The translations under genes and the position numbers were made by a program. Below are positions 45,101 through 55,400 of a stretch of DNA of 64,000 nt, piece by piece. This DNA comes from Ditylenchus dipsaci (Eukaryota > Nematoda > Chromadorea > Rhabditida > Anguinidae). The DNA lies in NCBI GenBank assembly GCA_004194705.1, contig SADC01001184.1, forward strand, positions 744,001 to 808,000, in the 5' to 3' direction. The notes beneath the pieces are model-generated. The model was given only the letters and a program-made list of their open reading frames with translations, did no database searches and was not told where the DNA came from. Within the stretch, counting starts at the first letter, position 1; each line of letters starts with the position of its first letter.

Positions 45101-45983
45101 TTCTATCGAATAAATAAGATGCTAAACCTGAGCTGTAATGCCTTAAGGCAACAGATCACGAATACTGAGCAAAGGAGACTGGAAAAGGAAGTCAAGGTTT
45201 GTTACTAACCAGGGAACCTCAAGTAGTGTTTTTTTTCGAAGACTCCACTGAGAGACTTTTTTTTAGAAGATTCTTGTAGAGCACCCCGAAGTTATATTAT
45301 AAGGTGCTGCTGATATGTCCAGGTCCTTAGCGAGGTCACGGAGAACGAGCTACCCGAAGTAGCCGAGAACCCATGATACAGGGTATGATGGATTCTAGTC
45401 TATTTTTGAGTCTGTCTTGTAGTATGAATATTTTTATTGCCCAACTTGTATTGGGCATTTTTTATGCATATGGTAATTATAGCAACAAGTAATTTTATAA
45501 GCCCATCCCGGATTTTCAAAATGTGAATTGTGGCAAGGATTTTAATAAGAAAAATCAAAAAAATAGCTACTGGATGAATTCGGGCAGATCACGAATACTG
45601 AGCACTTCATAATATAACTTCGGGTGCCCTACAAGAATTTTCAAAAAAAATCTCTCAGTGAAGTCTGAAAAAGCACTACTTGAGATTCCCTGTTAAGTGT
45701 ATCACGGTTTGCGATTTGTAAATTTATGATTTTTAGGAAATCCTCGATGATTGGTCACAGGAAACGGACAAAAAGAAGCTCTACTTAACTGGTATCAATT
45801 TTTCGGGTCTTTGATGATTTCTATATCTTTAACTTTAGGAAAGCAGGTCGAGTTAGCTGAAGAGCTTTGTCAAGGTAGATTCAGTTCGTTTCGTGCCAAA
45901 ATTTCTAAATATAAAATTTAGTTCGCTACATCCAAGAGAAGCTTGAGCAATTCATCGTCCAGCTGCACGCTGAAAAAAATTAG
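39165..45983 (+). CDS. eat-3: Mitochondrial dynamin-like GTPase OPA1/EAT-3
   Basis: Inner-membrane GTPase for mitochondrial fusion and cristae shape. Exons: 39165-39277, 39334-39463, 39550-39853, 39923-39990, 40034-40087, 40136-40243, 40291-40398, 40455-40493, 40545-40597, 40644-40659, 40941-40966, 41021-41156, 41199-41314, 41361-41416, 41470-41539, 41586-41670, 41718-41817, 43413-43491, 43585-43699, 43749-43778, 43832-44034, 44083-44260, 44317-44345, 44419-44532, 44578-44589, 44646-44704, 44763-44894, 44943-44987, 45048-45196, 45737-45791, 45839-45874, 45922-45983. A basic targeting-type N-terminus is followed by a membrane helix ([10 protein letters not shown]), a coiled coil, the GTPase domain (G-D-Q-S-A-G-K-T-S; D-L-P-G-V; T-K-V-D), then stalk and C-terminal coil. 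Three one-base gaps break the frame: CCCC at 40556-40559, GGG at 44344-44346, TTTT at 45099-45102. For the first, an acceptor 10 bp upstream (ATTAAAG) would also restore frame. The first exon is the least certain. Confidence 0.93.
41860..41905. mobile_element. TACCGTATTT-family remnant in OPA1 intron 17
   Basis: GGCGAATTGCCGCCCCGGAG then GCGGCAATTAGAGGAAATACGGTA: only the right end remains, with the palindromic word TTGCCGC...GCGGCAA. Confidence 0.6.
42537..43247. mobile_element. Tandem-word element, word CCGGTAAATTCTTCAA
   Basis: Seven or eight copies at the left (42560-42785), about seven inverted at the right (43088-43225). Ends GGCTCTACCCTTATTCTTCA and GGCTCTACCCTTAATCTTCA. The exact 8 bp AGAACAGG is on both sides (42529-42536, 43248-43255). 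It lies in OPA1 intron 17. The interior has no ORF. Confidence 0.9.
45216..45690. mobile_element. Family-A MITE in OPA1 intron 29
   Basis: GGGAACCTCAAGTAGTG at the left and CACTACTTGAGATTCCC at the right; the interior has TTCTTGTAGAGCACCC on one arm and its complement on the other, and the short palindrome around CATGATACAGGGTATGATGG. Same family as 8494-9078 and 10459-11398. Confidence 0.7.
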
Positions 45984-46136
45984 TTGATTGACCGATAGAA
46001 TCTTATCACATGTATTTTGATAATGTATATCGCATGTAACATTGTAAATCGCTATAAAATGTCAGATTACATTGGCTGGCTCTTCTTAATTATTTTTTCG
46101 TCATAATTCTTTGACCATTGGCTTAGTAGGTTGCTC

Positions 46137-46142
46137 AATAAA
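46137..46142 (+). promoter_or_regulatory. AATAAA polyadenylation signal of OPA1
   Basis: AATAAA 154 bp after the OPA1 stop codon and about 315 bp before the eIF3F start. Confidence 0.6.
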
Positions 46143-46239
46143 CGTTAAGACGTGATGAATGGTTGTTAACAAGATTCATTTTTTTTTGATAATTTGACTT
46201 TACCGTGTTAATTTAATTCGAGAATTGTTAACAGCTATG

Positions 46240-46396
46240 TACCGTATATTCTCTAAAATCCCCCACTTTCTAATAATCCCCCACCCCCACTTTTTTTACT
46301 AGGATTTTAGAGTTGATGCCATTTTCGATTGACAATTTCCGGATTTTTCGAGGGTTGAAAAATAATCCCCCATGGGGGATTAATAGAGAATATACG
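46240..46396. mobile_element. TACCGTATAT-family element, word AATCCCCCA
   Basis: TACCGTATATTCTCTAAAAT...ATTAATAGAGAATATACGGTA. The word AATCCCCCA appears at the left end, again as TAATCCCCCACCCCC, and as the palindrome ATCCCCCATGGGGGAT at the right. It lies between OPA1 and eIF3F; without it the two genes are only about 315 bp apart. Confidence 0.85.
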
Positions 46397-46455
46397 GTAG
46401 CTGCTGTTGTGAACATTGTGAAAGTCGACAATTATTATTATTTTTCCTCAGGCAA

Positions 46456-49400
46456 ATGGCTTCTTCTTTGACGGTTAAAGTTCACCCGGTGGTTTACATG
46501 ACTATGGTTGACAGTTATGAGAGGAGATCCCAAAAAGCAGCCTGCAACAACCGAGCTTTGGGTATTATTTTTCTTAATGCATACACGCGCTGTTTATATG
46601 GTTTTAAAGGTACTTTGTTGGGATTTTACGAGAAGAATGTTGTGCAGGTAGCTTGAATATTTTTAATGATCAATCTTCAATATCAAATTGCTTGTAGGTG
46701 ACTAACTGCTATGCTATTCCTTTCCGTGAGGCACCTGATGGTCAGACTCCAGAAATTAATGATTCCTTCAATCAACAAATGTGGCAGGTGGCTAAGCGTG
46801 CAGCCCCGTCTGAGACTATTGTGGGCTGGTTCTTTACTGTTCCAGATATCCCTCATAGTTGCCAGCTCTACACATCTACTACACTGTATGTTAATACGTG
46901 TAAAGAACTTTTTGAAGTTCATCGTTATCACCACACTCAAATCTTTTGAAAAGTGACCAAAACGACTCCCGAACTCATTTTGGAATGGAGCTTGTTTACT
47001 TGGGGGAGGGGTTTGGTTCTAATGAAAAAGTTGTTTCCAAATAATTTCCCTACTAAAAAGTTAGGTTTTCAAAAAAGAACTTACTAAAGATTACCAACTG
47101 CCTTGGTCCCCCAAGGTAAAAAATCGTGTATTAAGGTATCCTACCCGTTTTGGTCACTGGAGCTGGGCAAAAAGAGCATCTACCGTATTTTCTCTAATTA
47201 GCCGACATGTCGGTTTATTTTTCAACCCTTCAAAAATCGTAAGAAAATTTTGGGTCGATCTCGACATTTTCGGGTGAAGATCCGAAATCGAAAAAGCGGA
47301 ATCGATAGAGCTCATGGGAGCTAAGAAAACGCAATAAACAGAGATGTAAATTTTTTTCTTTAGACTGAGATACGGACCTTCAAAGTAGGGGGTGTCGTTT
47401 ATTAGAGGGTGTCGGCTAATTAGAGAAAATACGGTATATGCATTTTCTGATCAAGAGTACTTCTCGGAGTCATGTCTAAGGTAAGTGAGTGCGCGCATCT
47501 CTAACCCATCTATCCCCCTGCGCCCTAAAGCGGCCGCAGGAAACCCATTTAGCAGGAAACCCTGCTTCGGGGTGCAGGGGGCTAAATGGGTTAGAGATGC
47601 GCGCACTCACTTACCTTAAACACAAATTACTCGAAAGTGACTCTGGATGCATAAAGACAATACGCATACCAGAGTTTCTTTATGCAATAGTCTCCAGAGA
47701 ACAAAACTATGTTCAAATCCCATCTTTTCGGTATTTTTTAGTTATATCAAGGTACTCTTTTTGGTTTATTTAGCTTGGGGATCAAGGCAATTGGTCGACT
47801 TTTGGTAACCAAAATTTTTTGAAACCCTAACTTTTTAGTACGTAAATTGTTGGGAAACAACTTTTTTTTCGCTTTGTTGGTTTTTTTTATGTATTTTTAA
47901 GCTTCAAATGTTTTTTTAAAAATGAGTTTATTAACCCATTATTCCCCAAATTTCGATAAATTCCGGTCAATTTTGGTGAAAATTTTGTTCTGCTCTAAAA
48001 CACTTTTCTAGACGTATTTCATCCCGAGAAACACGAATTCGGGCACTATTCCATTGCACACCTCCCTCCCCCCCCCCAAAAGCTATTCCAGTGTACCCCC
48101 CCCCCCCAAAAACCAACTTTTTTATATGCACTCAAAACCATTTTTATGTAATAATTTTGCCATAAAAGGACCAGAAAAGCCATTTAAATAGGGTTCAAGG
48201 GCTGTATTGGAGGGGAAGGGAATAACACAGGGGCCACTAATAAAAAAGGGTGTAAGGCACTCTCAAACCCAGCAACTTGGGGTCCACCATTTAATATATA
48301 CGTTCGAAGGCACGTCAAACCCAGCAACTTATGGAGGACCCAAATAATTAAGTACTCAAAAGCCTCTCAATGGCCATCCGGGTGGGTCCCGAGGTGATTG
48401 TGCCTGAGCCAGGACCCTGTGGGGGTGAATTTTTGGATGGCTGAGCCTATGGCTCGTAGCCAAAGGCGGAAAAGGGAGGAAACCTTTTTCGGCCGAGAAT
48501 TGAAGATGTTGAACATAGTAATGAATACTGGGGCCTACCGCATAAATAAACTCTGGTATGCATGCTTTTTCATGCATCCAGAGTCACTTTCGAGTGATTT
48601 GTGTCTAAGGTATGTGGGTGTGCGCATCTCAACTCCAAGCCTCCAAGCCCCTGCGCCTCTTTCGGGGGCGCAGGGGATTGAGAGTTAGAGATGCGCGCAC
48701 TTACCTTAGACATAATTCCGAGAAGTACACTTGATCGTAAAATGCATATAGAGTCTATTTTTGCCACGGCCCGAGTTGAAAAACATGGTAAAGCAGCCAA
48801 AAAAAAGTGGCCCCTGTGTTATTCCCTTCCCCTCCCAATACAGCCCTTGAACCCTATTTAAATGGCTTTTCTGTTCCTTTTATGGCGAAATTATTACATA
48901 AAAATGGTTTTGAGTGCATATAAAAAAGTTGGTTTTTTTGGGGGTACAATGAATAGGTCATTATTTTTGGGGGGAGGGGGGGGGGGTTACAATGGAATAG
49001 CGGCCGAATTCGTTATTATTCAGGCAGGTAAAACCTAAATGTAGAATAAAGCGCAACACAATAGGTAACAAATAACAAAATTATTCTCCTACATAAAACG
49101 CCTTCAAACATTTTTCATGAAGCCCTACGCCGCATTTTTCGGACATCTTCATTGCTCGACCATTGCAAAGAGCGCGTTGTGGTCTCGAATCCGCATCAAC
49201 CGTCCAATGGTTAGTTCGTACTATTGTACCGCACCGCATCAGTCACTCGCTTTGACCTCTTTGCCTTTGGCTCACTTGACTTGCGGCCAGCCGGAGATGG
49301 AGCAACAGCATTTGAGCGAAGGTAAGATGTTGTTACGTAACGTCGAGAGTCGAGGTAGCTCATCGTCCCACCGAACTTGCGATGCCAGACGTTGTAAATT

Positions 49401-52400
49401 GAAGAATTGAGTACAAATGAGGGCTTGAGTGAAGAACATTCCCCGCAGAGTGCTCGGATGAAGAAGATAACCTCCTATTCGTGTTTCTCGACTTGATTTC
49501 ATGAAAAAGCAGGCTGTTTTTTTGATTCTGAGACAAAAAATTTCGAACCACAGAGGGCCCCAATAAGTTAGCTCGCTACACATTGCAAAAAGAAAACTTC
49601 AAAAAATTAAGGGACCCAAAATTAATCTTCGGAGGGGGGGGGGCGGTCACTTGGGCTTTCATTATGCTTCACTCAATTTTTCGCTAGTGACCAGTATCAT
49701 CATGTCATTCAATTTTGCATTTTTCCATTTCTTACCAAAACACCACCATAGCAATGAAATTTCATGCAAAAAAGCATTTGAAGCTGTAACAAAAACAAAA
49801 AGCGGATGGAGAGAGTCGAACTCGAGAGCATCACCACGACACTAACTCACTACCCACTCCACCACCAGTCGTATATTTGACTGGTACTATAAAACTATAT
49901 TTTTTTCAATGCAGCTATATATTTTCAAACGCATTTTCAACACTTTAAATTTAGCTCAGTGCAAAAACGGATGTCTAAGTCTAATAAGGATTTTTGAAGA
50001 ATTATGGAATCGTATATACCGTTTGTCAATAGGCCACGGAAACTATTTGAGGTTCCCTGGTTAGAAGATGTTAAAACACTATTATCATAGTTCACCAAAA
50101 AAGGCCGCCCCAAGTAAACAAGTGCCCTCATTTTTGCTACTCAACGCGATAAAAGAGACATTTCTAACAAAAAAAAATTATTTTGCAAAAAAATTGCTGC
50201 CAGGGAATGACGGGCGTGCGGTCAATTGGTCCACGGTCAATTGGTCCACGGTCAATTGATCCACGGTCAATTGGTCCACAGGTCAATTGCTCCACAGGTC
50301 AATTGCTCCACAAAAATATTTTCAAATTAATCTTTTTTGTCTTGTGAAGAACTTCTGTTATTTTAACAGTTTTTCGATAATTCAGCCTTAACCCTACTGG
50401 TTAATCCACGCACCAACCAAACCAAGTGGTCATCCTTTGTTGTTAAATTATTTTTATGTTTTTCGGGTTCTAATACCTGTTTCTTACACTAATTCGAGCA
50501 TTCTAAAGAGGGTTTGATAATAGTTTCAGGAGTAGAAGTGCCTAGGTAGTAGTGCTTGGCTGGTGGTTGTTTCTAGGTGGTACCCAGGTTGTTTATTAGA
50601 CCATTTTTCATTGGTAGCTCGATCTTCTGGATATTCCAAGTACCAACAAAAACCGAGTGGTTGCTCAATTTTTTATGTTTTTAGGTTCCAAAAACTGTTT
50701 TCTGCATTAATTCGAGCATGCTAAAGATGTTTTGACAGTAGTGAATTCACGTTATACAAGATTTACAAAAACTGTACACGGATAAAAAAATTCCAGTGAG
50801 ATCCACCTAATTCCTCCTGGTTCACCACAAATCACCAGTGGGAGTGCCATCGGATGCGTGAGGGAATTCGGTGGTGTTCCAGTGGCAATAAGGTGGGATT
50901 CCAGTGGAATTTAGGTGGTATTCCACTGGAATCGAGGTGGTATTCCACTGGAATCAAGGTGGAATAACAGTGAAAAAAAGTATACCTGCCACTGTCCGGA
51001 TTCGCATCGACCACCGAGTGGTAAGACCCTGAGCCACTACCCACTGAGCCAACATGTCGTTTTAATGTATTGAGGTTATTAGACGCCTATATACTCAATT
51101 TTTGAAATAATGAGTCTTTCGTTATTGAATGTGCTTTATTGGTGTGGATGAATGCAATCAAGTGATATAACTAGTGAAATTGAAGAATTAACAAGTACAA
51201 CAGCAGGAGATATTATTTGACTGACTTTAGCAATTTTATATTTAATGGGAATTATGGAGTATGAATCTCAGAAACGAAATTATATTTGTTAACACAGGAA
51301 CGGCTGTACGTCCTGATAGTATGTCCTTGTGCAGAATTTCACGCTGAGCACGATGGTGAAAAAAATTGAAAAAAAGTAACTCTACGGTGGTCAGCGGCCT
51401 TTGTGAACCATCAATGTCACGACTTTTGCCTATGCACTTCAAAGAGGTAAAGAATGCCACTGTTTTAATATATTTTTTATATTTCATGTGCAAAAGAAAG
51501 CGCAGATTGCGAGCTTTCAAATGACATATTGTGGAGGTATTTTATGACAATCATATGATAATTTTTTGGCTCATAGAAACCATTGTGTTTTTTTTCAAAA
51601 ACGTTGTTCATACAAAAATATGTACAAATAAATGTGGAAAGGCCGTTTTTAAATTTATGGTTGATACTGTTCGATAGAGCAAGAAAAACTGCACCAGATA
51701 GTGCTTTAAAGTAGCCTGCAACCAAGCTTTTTGAGTGTTTAGCAAAGGTTCAAACGTAAATCCCAAAATGCATCTTGACCTGAAACTTCGATTTCGCTAC
51801 ATAAATCTGAAATTCTGACACTTGATTCGAGTTCAGCATGGTCGATTTACTTGAAAAACTGTCAATTGATTATCCAATCATTGTCAAATTTCAAATTCCG
51901 CCGAGACAAAAATTATTTAAATTCAATATTTTTCAAATTTCAAATAATTTTTGTCTTGAGCGGAATTTGAAATTTGACAATGATTGTGATAATCAAGGCT
52001 CAAATTGATTTCACACCCCAAAATACTGATTTCCCGCAGTAAATTTATTTTTTCCCGCAGTAAATTTGAATTTCAAACAAAGTACTGATTTCCCGCAGTA
52101 AATTACTGATTTCCCGCAGTAAATTTCGCGGGAATTCGTATTTTATAGTGAAAAATGACTTGGATCGCTCAGAATACCACCCCCGAGTGGCCAGGAGCCC
52201 TGAAAGTTGGTTTTTTGGGGTTTACTAAAGCGGGGTAAACTTTTTGCAAAAATTCGATTGAGCGGATCAGATTTCGGGTCCAATGGGCTCAATTGCTCAG
52301 GTTTCCACCTTAATTATTCTCAACTATCTTAACCAACCTAAGCACTGATTTAGGGTAGTTAGATACTGGTCTGGAGCAGTTTGGGATGGTTTAGGGTGGT

Positions 52401-55400
52401 TTAAGATGATTGAGAATGGTTAAGGGTGGAATCCTGAGCAATTGAGCCATCGGACCCGAAATCTGATCCGCTCAATCGATTTTTCGCAAAAAGTTTACCC
52501 CCCCTTTAGTAAACCCCCAAAAAACCAACTTTCAGGGCTTCTGGCCACTCGGGTGGGATTTTGAGCGATCCAAGTCATTTTTGACTATAAAATCTGAATT
52601 CCCACAAATTTACTGCAGTATTTCACCGAAAATTCAAATTTGGCGGGGTAAACGAGTATTTTTGCTCAAAATTCAAATTTGGCGGGGTGAAAATAATTTG
52701 ACGGGGTAAATCAGTAATTTGGCGGGGTAAATTAGTTACAGCCTTTTCACGTCAAGCACGTCGGACTGGAATTCTGATTAGCCCAATCGAATTTTTGCAA
52801 AAGTTTAGGCTGGAGTTTAGAATGTGACCTTTTTCTAAAAATGGTCAAAATCAGTTTTTTTAGTTGTGTAACATTGTAAAAAATGCTCAGCATTCATTTT
52901 TATTGTTGGGAAAGCCAATTTTTCAAAAAAAAAATTTTGTCGAAAATTGTCAAAAAACGTTATATGCTCCTTAAATACCTGTTTTTCTTGTATAAAATAA
53001 GCCTAAGCCTAAGCGGTACTTATGCGGTTCCCCCCCCATATCGAAATTTTCCCAAAACAGGTATTAACCATTTCTAAGCAATTCTTACACGTTAAAACCG
53101 ATAAAAACGTTGTTTCCGACCACATAAAAATACAGAAAAGGTTTTTTTTTCCATCAGACATTTTGACTTTTTCACATTTTTTACCTGCCTGCCTTCGGCA
53201 GGCACCCTAATTCAATAGGAAGCCCCTTTGGGGTACATTGTTCGGGCCAAGGCTGACCCTTTATACACACCTGCCTGCCTTCGGCAGGCACCCTAATTCA
53301 ATAGGAAGCCCCTTAATTTCGATATGGGGGGGGGGGGGAACCGCATAAGTACCGACTAGCACTTCACATAAACGAATTATATCGTAGAAAGGGGATGACT
53401 TTTTCTTAAACACTTATTTTTATACAAGAAAAACAGGTATTTAAGGAGCATATAACGTTTTTTGACAATTTTCGACAAAAATTTTTTTTTTTGAAAAATT
53501 GGCTTTCCCAACAATAAAAATGAATGCTGAGCATTTTTTACAATGTTACACAACTAAAAAAACTGATTTTGACCATTTTTAGAAAAAGGTCACATTCTAA
53601 ACTTTAGCCAAAGTTTACCCCCCTTTAGTAAACTTCCTAAAACCATCTTTCAGGGGCTCCTGGCCACTCGGGGTGGTATTCTGAGCGATCCAAGTCATTT
53701 TTCACTATAAAATACGAATTCCGCGAAATTTACTGCGGGAAATCAGTAATTTACTGCGGGAAATCAGTACTTTGTTTGAAATTCAAATTTACTGCGGGAA
53801 AAAAATATTTACTGCGGGAAATCAGTATTTTGGGGTGTGAAATCAATTTGAGCCTTGATTATCACAATCATTGTCAAATTTCAAATTCCGCTCAAGACAA
53901 AAATTATTTGAAATTTGAAAAATATTGAATTTAAATAATTTTTGTCTCGAGCGGAATTTGAAATTTGACAATGATTGTGATAATCAATTGACAGTTTTTC
54001 AAGTAAATCGACCATGCTGAACTCGAATCAAGTGTCAGAATTTCAGATTTATGTAGCGAAATCGAAGTTTCAGGTCAAGATGCATTTTGGGATTTACGTT
54101 TGAACCTTTGCTAAACACTCAAAAAGCTTGGTTGCAGGCTACTTTAAAGCACTATCTGGTGCAGTTTTTCTTGCTCTATCGAACAGTATCAACCATAAAT
54201 TTAAAAACGGCCTTTCCACATTTATTTGTACATATTTTTGTATGAACAACGTTTTGAAAAAAAACACAATGGTTTCTATGAGCCAAAAAATTATCATATG
54301 ATTGTCATAAATACCTCCACAATATGTCATTTGAAAGCTCGCAATCTGCGCTTTCTTTGCACATGAAATATAAAAAATTATTAAAACAGTGGCATTCTTT
54401 ACCTCTTTGAAGTGGCATAGGCAAAAGTCGTGACATTGATGGTTCACAAAGGCCGCTGACCACCGTAGAGTTACTTTTTTTCAATTTTTTTTCACCATCG
54501 TGCTCAGCGTGAAATTCTGCACAAGGACATACTATCAGGACGTACAGCCGTTCCCGTGTTAAACAGGGTTTTTTAATTTTTTGCTGTATGCTAATAAGAA
54601 AATCATAAAATCATGTATAACTCAGGATTGTAACGAAAATTGTGCTAGACTTTCCATGATAAAAAATATACAGTCGACGCTCGATTTGAACGACCTGCGA
54701 CTCGCTACAATTGTGACTCGCTACAATTGCGACTCGCTACAGATTGAATTTTCTATTGTTATGTGGTACAGATTGTTGTACCAGACCAATTGTTGGCCGC
54801 TTCGCGGCCAAGACCAGCACACTCCACATTGCAAGGGATAGGGGAACATGTAGTACATGTTTTTGGGTGAAATGGACAAAAAGTTAAAGTGTAGCGAGTC
54901 GCAAAAAGTGTAGCGAGTCACAATTGTAGCGAGTCGAAGTTTTACCCTCGATTTAAGGACAGCCTGGGTACGGGCAACACTGTCCTTAAATCGAGCTGTC
55001 CTTGTATCGAGCGTCCATGGGTCGTAGACTTTAGGCCCTTTTTTCCATTTGTGGAAAAAAGGGCCAAACGACTTACGTAAGTCGTTCGGCCCTTTTTTCC
55101 ACAAATGGAAAAAAGGGCCAAACGCCCCTACGCCGCGTCCATATATCGATTTTTATTTATTTGAAAACCAAAACCAACAAAATTCTGTGTCCTTAAATCG
55201 AGCGCCGACTGTATAAAGATTTTTAATGAGGACAAAATAATACTTAACCAAACAGCTACGTGATAAAAAATACATTCCTGGTATAAAAAGGTTAAAATAA
55301 CATTATTTTAGTGTCAACTACGATAATTGGATAAAAATTGCCACTGGAATACCAGTAAGTCACAAATTCCAGTGGATTACCACTGGCATTCCACTGGTAA

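Noticed and set aside
14312..48800. Recurrent ORFs containing H-P-E-S-L-S-S-D and R-Y-V-G-V-R-I-S
   Set aside because: They fall in the conserved family-D core and occur because the DNA is repeated; frames shift between copies, so not a protein.
51242..54447. ORFs of 82-102 codons on the minus strand in both arms
   Set aside because: Same palindrome arm twice, with frame differences; no recognisable domain.
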